From positions 1 through 64,000 of the forward strand of contig NZ_CCAS010000007.1 of assembly GCF_000612625.1 (NCBI RefSeq): a stretch of 64,000 nucleotides of DNA. The letters are read 5' to 3'. The notes beneath the pieces were generated by a model, which was not told the DNA's origin, searched no databases, and worked only from the letters and a program-made list of their open reading frames with translations. This stretch comes from Neobacillus jeddahensis. Lineage in GTDB: Bacteria > Bacillota > Bacilli > Bacillales > Cytobacillaceae. Position numbers and translations under genes: made by a program. This document shows, piece by piece, positions 17,699 to 27,068 of this stretch. The stretch's first letter is position 1. Every line of letters starts with the position of its first letter.

Positions 17699-18868
17699 AT
17701 GGATGAAATGCAATATGCATTTTTAGACGAATTTGGTGACAATCGTTTTAATTTTAATCATGAGCACGTGTCAACTCACTTTATAGTCGTTTCAATTCTA
17801 TTGAAAGATTCCAATAAAGAAATGGTAGAATCAAAATTGGAGCAAATAAGAGATAGTTATTTTCACAGCGGAGAATTTGAAACCCACATCCTTGAAGAAA
17901 ATCCCATTCAAGCTATACAACTCTTAAATGACATCAAAGATCTCCCCTTTAGTGTCTGGGCCTATGTCATTGATAAAAGAAAAACACGTGAAGACTTTGG
18001 GATTATGCACAAAACACCATTCTTAAAGTATGTAAACCGTGCGATCTACGATGATTTAAGTCTTTCGTTTGAACAACTCGATCTTGTCGCGGATGACCAA
18101 GAAGAGAAACAATTTATTGGAGGATTTAGAAAATATATTAAGACTAGAAATATTCCAGACCTTTTCGATTATTCTACATTTGGCTTCAATAATAGTCAGT
18201 CCGATCTATTACTACAATTAGCAAAGTTGATGATAAGGATTCTAGCAGAAAATTGTGATAAAACTCAGTATTCCGAACAGTATCGTTCCTTCTTTAAAAT
18301 CATCAAGAGTAGAATTTCTGCCATCAATCTATTACCCCACGATTATAAAAACTTTCTTGTTGACTTTCCAACAGAAAAGCAAAACTCACGTTATGACGAA
18401 GTGATAATTAGGCAGGCAGTAAACCTGGCATATCAATATATTGAAAAACATCGGAAAAGTGAAGAAGAGGATGAGCGACTTCGGATTGATTTTCTCAAGT
18501 TTCTTTTGTTCAATTTAAAGGAAAATCCAGATGAATATGTTTATACCGAAGAAGTATTAGATAACCTTAATGCGATCCGAGATATAAAAATGAATCCTCA
18601 TTATTTTCGATCTAATATTGTATCAAAGCTTCGTGATAGTGGGGTCATTATTGCCAGTAGCAAGAAGGGCTACAAGTTACCGGTATGCCTAAACGATCTT
18701 TATGACTTTGTAAATCTGTCCAGTCTAACGATTCATCCGATGCTTCAAAGAATAGCAAAGTGCAGAGATCAGATTCTCGAGACAACAAATCATGAAATTG
18801 ATATTCTCGAACCAAAAGAGTATGGATACCTAAAAAAAATCATTGAAATGGAGAAAATGAGGATATAA
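17699..18868 (+). CDS. DUF3800 domain protein with C-terminal winged-helix-like region
   Basis: A 389-residue protein whose N-terminus (YAFLDEFGDNRF) and later acidic motifs (LDLVADD) match DUF3800, a family of uncharacterised, possibly RNase H-fold nucleases with a conserved D-E-(S/F)-G-D start. The C-terminal part (IKMNPHYFRSNIVSKLRDSG.IIASSKKGYKLP) looks like a winged helix with a GYKLP wing. GAGGTG lies 7 bases before ATG 17699; ATG 17708 is an alternative. Stand-alone, no defence genes around it. Function unknown. Confidence 0.7.
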   Translation: MDEMQYAFLDEFGDNRFNFNHEHVSTHFIVVSILLKDSNKEMVESKLEQIRDSYFHSGEFETHILEENPIQAIQLLNDIKDLPFSVWAYVIDKRKTREDFGIMHKTPFLKYVNRAIYDDLSLSFEQLDLVADDQEEKQFIGGFRKYIKTRNIPDLFDYSTFGFNNSQSDLLLQLAKLMIRILAENCDKTQYSEQYRSFFKIIKSRISAINLLPHDYKNFLVDFPTEKQNSRYDEVIIRQAVNLAYQYIEKHRKSEEEDERLRIDFLKFLLFNLKENPDEYVYTEEVLDNLNAIRDIKMNPHYFRSNIVSKLRDSGVIIASSKKGYKLPVCLNDLYDFVNLSSLTIHPMLQRIAKCRDQILETTNHEIDILEPKEYGYLKKIIEMEKMRI

Positions 18869-18874
18869 ATGATG

Positions 18875-18931
18875 GTGCCTGACCCCCGATGCGTTAATGT
18901 ATTAACGCATCGGGGGTCAGGCACTTTTTTT
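18875..18931. repeat. Perfect 24-bp-arm palindrome with T-tract (REP-like hairpin / terminator)
   Basis: GTGCCTGACCCCCGATGCGT plus four bases, a 2-base centre, and the exact reverse complement, followed by seven T. The GTGCCTGACCCC core is of the kind found as repeated extragenic hairpins in Bacillus genomes. It also works as a terminator for the DUF3800 gene. That it is dispersed genome-wide is inference, since only one copy is in this window. Confidence 0.8.
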
Positions 18932-18991
18932 GATATAAATAGGCAGGGCGTAACATATATTTAGTAACGGTTTCTAGGATCTTCATACTTT

Positions 18992-19007
18992 TTGTAATCG
19001 ATTACAA
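18992..19007. promoter_or_regulatory. LacI-family operator candidate
   Basis: TTGTAATCGATTACAA is a perfect 16-bp palindrome with a central CG, the typical shape of LacI/GalR-family operators. It lies 39 bases before the LacI-type start. It is nested inside a wider inverted pair ACGGTTT (18967) / AAACCGT (19010). Probably the autoregulatory site of the sugar locus. Confidence 0.6.
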
Positions 19008-19045
19008 GTAAACCGTTCAATTTAAAGTGAAAGTGGGAAGCATCT

Positions 19046-19756
19046 ATGGCCAATATTCAAGAAGTTGCAGATAAAGCAGGTGTTTCCATAGCAACGGTAT
19101 CAAGGGTACTTAATAACATAACCACCGTAAGTTTGAAAACGAGACTAAAAGTAGAAAATGCCATTAAAGAACTGAACTATGAACCGAGTATGTTAGGTAG
19201 AAATCTTCGAAACTCCGAAAGTCGTCTGCTATTAGTCTTAATACCGAGTATTTCAAATCCCTTTTATACCGAAATTATCAAGGGAATTGAAACGATTGCC
19301 ATTAGTAACCATTACAACATCCTTCTCTGTGAAACAGCCTCTGATCCAAAACGCGAAGACATTTATTTTAACATGGCAAAAAATAAACTTTCAGATGGCA
19401 TTATTTCGATGGATCCAACCATCAATAGGCAAAAGCTCAATGAATTAGCGGAGCATCATTCGATTATCCTCTGTAGTGAATATGAAGAAGGCGGTCCGAT
19501 TCCATACGTCACCATCGATCATAAGCTGGCTACTTACCATGCCGTAAAGCATTTGATTAAACTGGGGAACCAGAAAATCGCCTTGATTAATTCGGATGAA
19601 AAATTTTTATATGCGCGTCAGCGGAGGGAGGGGTATGAAAAGGCATTAAGAGAGTTTGACTTGCCTATACGAAAGGAATGGATTTATCATACGGAACATC
19701 TCGATTTTGAACATGGAATCCATGCTATGAGAAAGATGCTGCAATTAACGGTATGA
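19046..19756 (+). pseudogene. LacI/GalR-family regulator, C-terminally truncated
   Basis: 236 residues instead of the usual about 330. The N-terminal helix-turn-helix is intact (IQEVADKAGVSIATVSRVLN), with hinge and the first part of the sugar-binding domain (LLVLIPSISNPFYTEIIKGI, PYVTIDHKLATYHAV). It stops right after GIHAMRKMLQLTV, where related proteins continue with the (P)xAIF(A/C)xND strand. The stop sits 17 bases before the binding-protein frame. The second half of the effector domain is missing, so inducer response is likely lost. Confidence 0.8.
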
Positions 19757-19772
19757 CCAACATTTATGGGGA

Positions 19773-20729
19773 TTGCTGGCATTGATCATGGTATTGATTC
19801 TAAGTGCATGTAGTTCAACCAGTGAAACTTCAAGTGATGACAACGGGAAAACAAGTGACAGTGGAACAAAAAAACATAAGATTGGGATTCTTGCACCAGC
19901 CGTTACACATGGATGGGTGGCAGCAGTTGCTTACAATGCAGAAGCTCGTGCTAAAGAACTTTCTGGCGAGGTAGAATACAAGATTCAGACTAGTAATAAT
20001 GCCGAAGAAATGACTTCTCAATTAGATGATTTAAAAACATGGGGAGCTGAAGCCATTGTTGCTTTCCCACAATGGGAGGGTATGGAGGTACCAATCAAGC
20101 AGGCACTGGATGAAGGAATCAAAATCGTGAACTTTGATATCAAGATCGATGTGGATGGCGTTTACCGAGTTGCGGGGGACAACAAGGACATGGGGATACA
20201 AGGAGCAAAATACATTGTTGATAAAATTGGGAAAGAAGGAACGATAGCTATTCTCGAGGTGCCATCTTCAGGTTCCGTTTCAGAGCTGAGAAAGGCAGGG
20301 TTTGTTGATACGTTGAAAGAGCTAGCACCTGATATGAAGCTGCTCACCTATGCCACACAGTTTACACGAGAGGATGGTTTGAAGGATTTTGCGGATATTT
20401 TGATAAAGAATCCAAAAATTGATGCTGTTTACTCCATGGATGATGAAACTTCGATTGGTGTCCTCCAAGCGATTAAAGAAGCTGGAAGATCGGATATTAA
20501 GGTTGTGACTGGCGGAGGTGGTATGCAGGAATATTTTAAAATGATGCCAGATAATAATGATATTTTCATCGAATCTGCCCTTTATAGCCCGGCGATGGTG
20601 AAAGATGCTGTTAATGTTGCCCTAAAGTTATTGAATGGTGAAGATGTTTCGAAGGAGACCATTATTCCAACAACGATCGTCGATAAAACCAACTATAAGA
20701 ATTTCCTTGACGAAAAGTCACAGTATTAA
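19773..20729 (+). CDS. Sugar ABC transporter substrate-binding lipoprotein with lost start
   Basis: 318 residues from TTG 19773. It carries a lipobox (LILSACSS), a Ser/Asp-rich linker, and a Peripla_BP_4 (RbsB-like) domain running from KIGILAPAVTHGW to the end. The mature part looks complete. The beginning of the signal peptide is absent: upstream codons stay open (…LWGLLALIM) back to a stop inside the LacI remnant, and there is no ribosome site or ATG. A deletion between the two genes explains this. Translation from TTG 19773 or 19782 would be poor. Binds an unidentified sugar for the ABC genes that follow. Confidence 0.7.
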   Translation: MLALIMVLILSACSSTSETSSDDNGKTSDSGTKKHKIGILAPAVTHGWVAAVAYNAEARAKELSGEVEYKIQTSNNAEEMTSQLDDLKTWGAEAIVAFPQWEGMEVPIKQALDEGIKIVNFDIKIDVDGVYRVAGDNKDMGIQGAKYIVDKIGKEGTIAILEVPSSGSVSELRKAGFVDTLKELAPDMKLLTYATQFTREDGLKDFADILIKNPKIDAVYSMDDETSIGVLQAIKEAGRSDIKVVTGGGGMQEYFKMMPDNNDIFIESALYSPAMVKDAVNVALKLLNGEDVSKETIIPTTIVDKTNYKNFLDEKSQY

Positions 20730-20761
20730 GATGCTGATTTTAGGAAATGTAAATGACATAA

Positions 20762-20796
20762 AGAGGGGTTATGGCCATTGCTATAGCCTCTCTTTT
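20762..20796 (+). terminator. Hairpin between binding-protein and ATPase genes
   Basis: GAGGGGTTAT pairs imperfectly with ATAGCCTCTC, followed by TTTT. It is a likely partial terminator or mRNA-stabilising hairpin that gives more binding protein than transporter. Confidence 0.5.
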
Positions 20797-20819
20797 AGCA
20801 ATGGATTGGAGGTGATGTT

Positions 20820-22307
20820 ATGAAAATTGAGCTAAAGAATATACGAAAATCTTTTGGAAGTAATACTGTCCTGAAAGATGTGTCGTTCACCATAACAGGC
20901 GGTGAAATCTGTGCGTTACTTGGCGAAAATGGTGCTGGGAAATCAACCTTGATGAATATTCTGGGCGGGGTTCATCATATGGACGAGGGATCGATCCACC
21001 TTGATGACAAGCAAGTCCAGTTCAGCACGCCTGCACAATCGTTGGAAGCGGGAATCGCCTTCATTCATCAAGAATTGAATCTTATTAATGATTTGCCAAT
21101 CTATGAGAATATGTTTCTGGGAAGAGAACTAAAGACAAAGCAAGGGTTTCTTGACTTAGATCGTATGATTCGCGAAACAGATGTGGTGTTTAAACAAATG
21201 ATGGTGGATCTTGATCCGAAAACGATGGTTCGTGATTTAGATGCTTCCTATAAACAGATCGTGGAAATATGCAGAGCGATGATGATGAAGGCATCGATTA
21301 TCATCATGGATGAGCCGACAACATCCTTAACAGATCAGGAAATTAAACGAGTATTTACGATGATGAGAACTTTAAAGGAAAACAATGTGGGAATCATTTT
21401 CATCTCACATAAATTGAATGAGGTTATCCAGATTTGTGAAACATTTTTCGTGTTACGCGATGGTCAACTTGTGGAAAAAGGGAATGTGGTTGATGTCACA
21501 ACAGACAAACTCGCCCATTTTATGGTGGGATATGATGTGAGAACGGAACCGCTTATCCGAGAAAAAAGGCAAGGAAATGAAGTATTGCGTGTTGAGGGAC
21601 TTACCTATAAACCCGCCTTCCGGGATATCAGCTTTTCCATTAAAAAAGGTGAAATCCTTGGGATAACAGGTCTTCTTGGTGATGGAAGGAGTGAACTCTT
21701 TCAAGCCATTTTTGGAGCAGAGAAAGTATCGTCTGGAAAGGTTTTCTTGAATGGAAAAGAAGTGAAAATAAAGAATACAACCCAGGCAATCCACGAAGGA
21801 ATTGCCTATCTCCCTCGAAATAGGAAAGAAAATGGAATCATCAGAGATATGAATATCTTTGAAAATGCCTCGATTGTTACATGGCCACAATTTTCAAAAC
21901 GAGGAGTTATTCAATCACAAAAACATGCAATGGAGTTTGAAAAGCAACGACAAGCACTAAGGATCAAGCTGGGAAAGTTGACGGACAGTATCAATAGCCT
22001 TTCTGGTGGAAATCAGCAAAAAGTAGTGTTAGCCAAGTGGCTAGCGGCCGGTCCCAAACTGCTCATTTTAGACAACCCCACCCAAGGTGTAGATGTGGGG
22101 GCGAAGGAAGATATTTATGATATTATTCTAAAACTTGCGGAAGAAAACATTGCTGTTGTCGTGCTCTCGAGTGAAGGGCAGGAAATTATACGTGTCTGTG
22201 ATCGAGCGCTTGTAATGTACCATGGGGTTATTCAAGGAGAAGTGGCTAGAGAATCCATGAATCTGCATAATATCATGAGTCTTGCAACGGGGGGAAAGCT
22301 GACTTAG
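20820..22307 (+). CDS. Sugar ABC transporter ATP-binding protein (RbsA/MglA type)
   Basis: 495 residues with two ABC modules. The first has Walker A GENGAGKSTL and Walker B IIIMDEPTTSLT. The second has a degenerate P-loop (GLLGDGRSELF), signature LSGGNQQKV and Walker B LLILDNPTQGVDVGA, the normal asymmetry of the RbsA/MglA/XylG class. It energises import of a pentose, hexose or similar. Ribosome site GGAGGTGATG. Followed after 20 bases by the permease. Confidence 0.92.
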   Translation: MKIELKNIRKSFGSNTVLKDVSFTITGGEICALLGENGAGKSTLMNILGGVHHMDEGSIHLDDKQVQFSTPAQSLEAGIAFIHQELNLINDLPIYENMFLGRELKTKQGFLDLDRMIRETDVVFKQMMVDLDPKTMVRDLDASYKQIVEICRAMMMKASIIIMDEPTTSLTDQEIKRVFTMMRTLKENNVGIIFISHKLNEVIQICETFFVLRDGQLVEKGNVVDVTTDKLAHFMVGYDVRTEPLIREKRQGNEVLRVEGLTYKPAFRDISFSIKKGEILGITGLLGDGRSELFQAIFGAEKVSSGKVFLNGKEVKIKNTTQAIHEGIAYLPRNRKENGIIRDMNIFENASIVTWPQFSKRGVIQSQKHAMEFEKQRQALRIKLGKLTDSINSLSGGNQQKVVLAKWLAAGPKLLILDNPTQGVDVGAKEDIYDIILKLAEENIAVVVLSSEGQEIIRVCDRALVMYHGVIQGEVARESMNLHNIMSLATGGKLT

Positions 22308-22327
22308 GAGAGAGGAGGAGGAGGCGG

Positions 22328-23374
22328 ATGATGAAAACTGAAATGGTTATTAATAACAACTTTTTTAGATGGTTTCGCTCAAAATGGACAGAAGAACCGT
22401 TATTTAGTACCGCTATCGCATTTTTGATTATGCTCATCTTGCAGACATTGGTTCTGGGATTTGATTATGATTCGCTGGGCAGTTGGTTCCAGTCCTGGTT
22501 GAACAACTGGATTAACATCTTACGAAACAACGCGAGTGTTGGAATTATTGCATTAGGAATGACTCTTGTCATTATGACTGGTGGGATTGATTTAGCTGTT
22601 GGTTCTACATTGGTGGTGACAGGTGCATTCACGATGATTCTTGTCGATACCGGTACGAAGGGAATTTTAGCTTTCTTGGGTTTAACGGGCTTTCCGGCAT
22701 TTTTTGTGACAATCATTCTCGTGGTGGTGCTCGGCTGTTTGTTAGGATCACTAATTGGTTTAACGATTACGAAAGGGAATGTCCCTCCATTCATTGTGAC
22801 ATTAGGGGCAATGATGATTTTTCGAAGCGTGACTCAACACTTCATGCAAGGCTATAATCCAAAAGTGCCGCTTGAATTTTTGCAGATTGCCAGTTTTAAA
22901 ATGGGAAATTATATGATTATGCCGATTGTTTATTGGGCCGTTATTGCTTACATCCTATACTATGTGTCGAAGCGAACAACATTTGGAAGGCAGATTATTG
23001 CCGTTGGCTCAAACGAAAAAGCGGCAAGGTTATCCGGAGTTCATGTTCATAAAGTTCGGTTGCGTGTATACGCTTTGATGGGACTCCTCGTTTCGATTGC
23101 CGCACTCATTCAAGTATCTCGTATTGGCTCGATGGACTTTTCAAATGCCGGCCGGGGAATAGAAATGGATGCGATTGCAGCAGCGGTAGTGGGTGGAACG
23201 AGTATGAGCGGTGGAAGAGGCTTCATCCTCGGAACAGTTTTTGGTATGTTGATTATTGCTGTTATGAATAATCTATTAAATTTATTTGGGGTGCCGCCGT
23301 TCTTAAGAGAAGCATTTAAAGGGATTATTGTGATTGGTGCAGTCCTTTTGCAACGAAAGGAAAAAATGGCTTAA
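22328..23374 (+). CDS. Sugar ABC transporter permease (RbsC type)
   Basis: A 348-residue polytopic membrane protein of the BPD_transp_2 family. NASVGIIALGMTLVIMTGGI, DLAVGSTLVV, NVPPFIVTLGAMMIFRSV, and GSNEKAARLSGVHVHKVRL (cytoplasmic loop contacting the ATPase) are typical of RbsC-like permeases. Strong ribosome site (repeated GGAGGA). Only one permease gene is present, so it would act as a homodimer. Substrate not predictable. Confidence 0.9.
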   Translation: MMKTEMVINNNFFRWFRSKWTEEPLFSTAIAFLIMLILQTLVLGFDYDSLGSWFQSWLNNWINILRNNASVGIIALGMTLVIMTGGIDLAVGSTLVVTGAFTMILVDTGTKGILAFLGLTGFPAFFVTIILVVVLGCLLGSLIGLTITKGNVPPFIVTLGAMMIFRSVTQHFMQGYNPKVPLEFLQIASFKMGNYMIMPIVYWAVIAYILYYVSKRTTFGRQIIAVGSNEKAARLSGVHVHKVRLRVYALMGLLVSIAALIQVSRIGSMDFSNAGRGIEMDAIAAAVVGGTSMSGGRGFILGTVFGMLIIAVMNNLLNLFGVPPFLREAFKGIIVIGAVLLQRKEKMA

Positions 23375-23378
23375 AAAC

Positions 23379-23412
23379 TAATCTCCTGGGGTAATGGATC
23401 AGGGGATTTTCT
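23379..23412 (+). terminator. Intrinsic terminator after the sugar ABC genes
   Basis: AATCTCCTG/CAGGGGATT stem with a 11-base loop, then TTTC. The remainder of the 323-base gap to 23698 is AT-rich with no gene seen. Confidence 0.65.
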
Positions 23413-23697
23413 ATGTTGTATTAGAAGGGAAGAATATTAATTTTAAAATCAAATAAATTAAGATCAACTCTTCGATTCCTTTGCAGTACTTTACTACATT
23501 GCTTTAATTATGTTTTACGTTTTTCTCAAATGTCATTTCCGTAGACCTAATATCCTAATAGTCTTTTTTGGCCATTCACATTGGTTCCTATTTTCTTTAC
23601 TATTATCAGTAAAATAATAGAATTTTCGTTTTCAAAAGGTAGATTACTGTTGAATCACTTTTCTTTTTAACAAGGGAAGTGGGTAAGGAGGATCAAG

Positions 23698-24495
23698 GTG
23701 AATACGGACCAAGCTTTTGACTTATTAAAAGATGCAGGAGTGACAGAGGATAATAGCATTCAAACGGTTAGACGGTGGCTTAGAGAAGGAAAGATAAAGT
23801 TTAATGGAAAAGTAGGTCTTCAGAATACAGATTACACCCTTGATGATACAGATCAAGCTATTCACTTTTTAAGTGATGCGGGTGTTCCTGCAACGATTGG
23901 CGTCCAAGTAGTCCAACGGTGGTTGCTTCATGGAAAAATTCATAAGGTGGGGAATGGGGAACAAATCACTTCATATCTATCAAATGATACCAATTCCACT
24001 GCCAATCCGGGTTCCTATAAACCCTCAGATCATGATAAGACTATTCGTGAGTTAAACATAAAAATCAAAATGCAGGATGAGCACTTAAAGGGGATCGAAG
24101 AACTCCATCAGACGACAGTTAAGTCATTCATTCAAGAACGCGGCAAATTAAAGATGGAACTGTTCAACCTTGAAAAAGAGAAAGTCGAATTACAAGAAGA
24201 GGCGAGTCGTTTGTTAAAAAATAATTTGACACTACGGAAGGAATTGCTGCAAATAAGAGAAGAACTCTATAAAGTCAGCCGAAAAGATTCTGAAAAGTTG
24301 GAGACGATTGCTCCTTCGAAACCACTTGATTATCGAAAAAAATTAGGACTTTCCAAAAAGGCTAGCCAGAAAGAGGTTTTAACTGGATATAAAAAATTAT
24401 TAAAAATAACACATCCTGATCATGGTGGAAATGACGCAGCTTTTCATTATATTAAAACTGACTATGATCAATTTAAGAATAGTTTGAAAGGTTAA
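23698..24495 (+). CDS. C-terminal J-domain protein with two tandem N-terminal repeats and a coiled coil
   Basis: 265 residues starting at GTG 23698 (AAGGAGGATCAAG upstream). Two about 50-residue repeats open the protein: TDQAFDLLKDAGV..SIQTVRRWLREGKI and TDQAIHFLSDAGVP..GVQVVQRWLLHGKI. Each resembles an excisionase/MerR-like helix-turn-helix. A long Glu/Lys/Leu-rich coiled coil (about 110-200) follows. The last about 55 residues form a J domain with HPD in ITHPDHGGND. J domains stimulate DnaK; here the tandem repeats may target it to DNA or a partner. No dnaK or phage genes nearby. Confidence 0.7.
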   Translation: MNTDQAFDLLKDAGVTEDNSIQTVRRWLREGKIKFNGKVGLQNTDYTLDDTDQAIHFLSDAGVPATIGVQVVQRWLLHGKIHKVGNGEQITSYLSNDTNSTANPGSYKPSDHDKTIRELNIKIKMQDEHLKGIEELHQTTVKSFIQERGKLKMELFNLEKEKVELQEEASRLLKNNLTLRKELLQIREELYKVSRKDSEKLETIAPSKPLDYRKKLGLSKKASQKEVLTGYKKLLKITHPDHGGNDAAFHYIKTDYDQFKNSLKG

Positions 24496-24624
24496 ATGAA
24501 TTTTCAATGGAAGAACTTTCATTCATAAATAGACTACAATCTCCCTAAATAATGGTATAATAGGCGATGTTCCTTGGACAAATATGGTTGTAGTTTCTAC
24601 AATCGAGTAAAGAAGTGTCGTGAT

Positions 24625-26019
24625 ATGAATCAGATAAAGTTGATTATGAAAAAGAAATCTGTTCGTTTACTAGATCGCTATTTTACTGGAGAATCGATCG
24701 ATTACAGGCATATGTTTGCGATTATTCTCCCTATTTTTGTTGATCAGGCCTTTTTAATCCTTATGAGTCTCTTAAATACAGCTATGATCAGTTCTGCTGG
24801 GGTGGCTGCGGTCAGCGCGGTCAGTATGGTAGATTCATTAAATATATTTTTAGTCAACGTGTTTATTGCTGTAGCTACTGGCGGCACCGTGATGGTAGCG
24901 CAATATAAAGGCAGCGGGAATTCGGAAATGGTGTCGAAAACAGCCACACAAGCAATATCGGCGGTTACTATTTTTTCGGTGCTGATTAGTACTCTTGTGA
25001 TTGTTTTTCATACGTCCACCTTATCTGTTCTGTTCGGAAAAGCAGAAGCAGGTGTGTTACAAAATGCCAAAATTTATCTTATTGGCAGCTGTATTTCTTA
25101 TCCATTCATCGCCATCTTTCAAGCCGTAACAGGTGCTTTGAGAGGGGTAGGGGAAACGAAACCATGCCTTAATTTATCCCTATTTATGAATATTACAAAT
25201 ACCATTCTAAATGTGGTATTGATCACGATTTTCCATCTAGGGGTGGAAGGTCTTATTATTTCCACACTAGTAGCGCGATGTTTAGGAATGACCGCTTCTT
25301 TAATATATGTCTTAAAATACAATGAAACAATCCGTTTTCGGCTAAAAAATGCAGTCCGGATTGATTTATCCATTTTAAAGAAAGTGATGTTTATTGGATT
25401 ACCATTTGCAGCTGAACAGATCTTTTTCAATGGCGGTAAGCTGCTGACGCAAACGTTTATTGTTCAATTGGGCACAATGGCTATGACGACCTATGCGATT
25501 GGAAATTCGATTGCCCTTTTATTTCAAATTGGTCCAAATGCACTGAGTATCTCGATTGTAACGATTGTTGGCCAGTGTATCGGCAGCCGAAATATTCAAG
25601 ATGCACGAAAATTTATCCTATCGTTAATCGGCCTTGCCTCGGTGTTCTTTTTAGTTGCAGATGCGATATTATTGCCATTGTTTCCTGTGTTGATCCACAT
25701 GTTCAACCCGCCTGATGAGATTGTTTCAACGATTTTTACACTCATTCTCATTTCCGCAATTGCCCATCCTTTATTGTGGTCACCCAGCTTTATTATGCCC
25801 TCGGCCTTACGGGCAGCCGGGGATTCGACCTTTACGTCAATTGCGTCATTACTATCGATGTGGCTATTGAGAGTAGTACTGGGATATGTATTAGGGATAA
25901 CGTTTGGGTTTGGAATTATTGGAGTTTGGATTGCGATGATTGTTGAGTGGGGTGCACGAAGCCTCATTTTCGGATGGCGCTACAAAGGGAAAAAATGGTA
26001 TGCACACAAACTTGTTTAA
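24625..26019 (+). CDS. MATE family efflux transporter
   Basis: About 464 residues with 12 predicted membrane helices, of the NorM/DinF (MATE) family that exports drugs or metabolites with Na+ or H+. Conserved pieces include PIFVDQAFLILMSLLNTAMI, GALRGVGETKPCL, a second-half repeat GLPFAAEQIFFNGGKLL and PSALRAAGDSTFT. The start is uncertain: ATG 24625 has only a weak AAAGAAG upstream, ATG 24646 and TTG 24574 are in frame, and none has a strong ribosome site. Confidence 0.85.
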   Translation: MNQIKLIMKKKSVRLLDRYFTGESIDYRHMFAIILPIFVDQAFLILMSLLNTAMISSAGVAAVSAVSMVDSLNIFLVNVFIAVATGGTVMVAQYKGSGNSEMVSKTATQAISAVTIFSVLISTLVIVFHTSTLSVLFGKAEAGVLQNAKIYLIGSCISYPFIAIFQAVTGALRGVGETKPCLNLSLFMNITNTILNVVLITIFHLGVEGLIISTLVARCLGMTASLIYVLKYNETIRFRLKNAVRIDLSILKKVMFIGLPFAAEQIFFNGGKLLTQTFIVQLGTMAMTTYAIGNSIALLFQIGPNALSISIVTIVGQCIGSRNIQDARKFILSLIGLASVFFLVADAILLPLFPVLIHMFNPPDEIVSTIFTLILISAIAHPLLWSPSFIMPSALRAAGDSTFTSIASLLSMWLLRVVLGYVLGITFGFGIIGVWIAMIVEWGARSLIFGWRYKGKKWYAHKLV

Positions 26020-26050
26020 AGTTAAAAATTGTTGAAAGAAATCATAATTA

Positions 26051-26090
26051 AGGCACCACTTTCCATTTTGAGGGAGAGAGGTGCTTTTAT
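26051..26090 (+). terminator. Intrinsic terminator after MATE gene
   Basis: GGCACC...GGTGC stem extended by CTTTCC/GGGAGAG-type pairing, followed by TTTTATT. Confidence 0.6.
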
Positions 26091-26315
26091 TGTGTGATGT
26101 CTCTCCGTTCTCTTTTATGAAGAAACTAAATAAGAGCGAAGACAGGCAATATTTTTCAGCAAGTATAATGACTGGTACACCGTTCACAATAAAATCATAT
26201 TATTCTTGGATGCCAAATCGACTACTGTGTCTTATAATAGGCAAATGGGCCTTTCACTACTATGGGAAGGTACTTCTTTTTCAGCATCATAACCCTGTTT
26301 ACCAGGATTAAGATT

Positions 26316-27068
26316 ATGGAAATAATTACAACAAGCAATGAGGAGATCGATTTTACAATGATAGATAAACCAAATAAAATTCCTTCGCTTTCATCGAATT
26401 CGTTTTCATTGGGTGTATTGTTAGCGATTGTGGGAGGCTTTTTAGATGCTTATACTTTTATCAGCAGAGACGGAGTGTTTGCTAACGCCCAAACTGGAAA
26501 TATGGTCCTATTTGCTGTGAAAGCTGCATATGGGGAATGGCGAGAAGCAGTTCATTATATTCCACCTATATTAGCTTTTATACTTGGGGTCCTTGTATCA
26601 GAAATAGTAAAAATTCCTCATGTAAGGCAAGTGTTGCATAGCTACAGGAGGTCTATCCTTATTTTAGAATGTACTGTGTTAATTATTGTCGGCTTTTTGC
26701 CGGAAAGTGTTCCAAACATAGTGGTAACAGTGTGTATTGCATTTGTATCATCTTTACAAATTTCAACATTCAATAAATTAGACAAATGGGCCTACAATTC
26801 AACCATGACGACAGGAAATCTTCGAACGGCAACACAAGCAGCCTACTTAGCAGTAAAAGAACGTAACGAAGAAGCAAAAAGACAATTTAAAGAATTTTTT
26901 GTAATCATTCTATCATTTTTATTTGGTGCAATGACAGGTACCTTTTCTACCACTTATATTGGGAATAGCTCGATTTGGATTGCATCAGGGGTCTTAGTGA
27001 TTGCTCTTATTTTATACCATCGTGATAGAGGGTATTTGAGTAAGTCCATTATAGTAAAATTAAAATAA
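26316..27068 (+). CDS. YoaK/DUF1275 family membrane protein
   Basis: A 250-residue membrane protein with about six helices. Family marks are LLAIVGGFLDAYTFISRDGV, FANAQTGNMVLFAV, a central ALQISTFNKL-like segment (SSLQISTFNKLDKWAYN) and TTGNLRTATQA. The function of DUF1275 proteins is unknown. ATG 26316 has AGGA 8 bases upstream; ATG 26358 behind GAGGAG is an equally good choice and would remove a polar leader of 14 residues. Confidence 0.8.
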   Translation: MEIITTSNEEIDFTMIDKPNKIPSLSSNSFSLGVLLAIVGGFLDAYTFISRDGVFANAQTGNMVLFAVKAAYGEWREAVHYIPPILAFILGVLVSEIVKIPHVRQVLHSYRRSILILECTVLIIVGFLPESVPNIVVTVCIAFVSSLQISTFNKLDKWAYNSTMTTGNLRTATQAAYLAVKERNEEAKRQFKEFFVIILSFLFGAMTGTFSTTYIGNSSIWIASGVLVIALILYHRDRGYLSKSIIVKLK

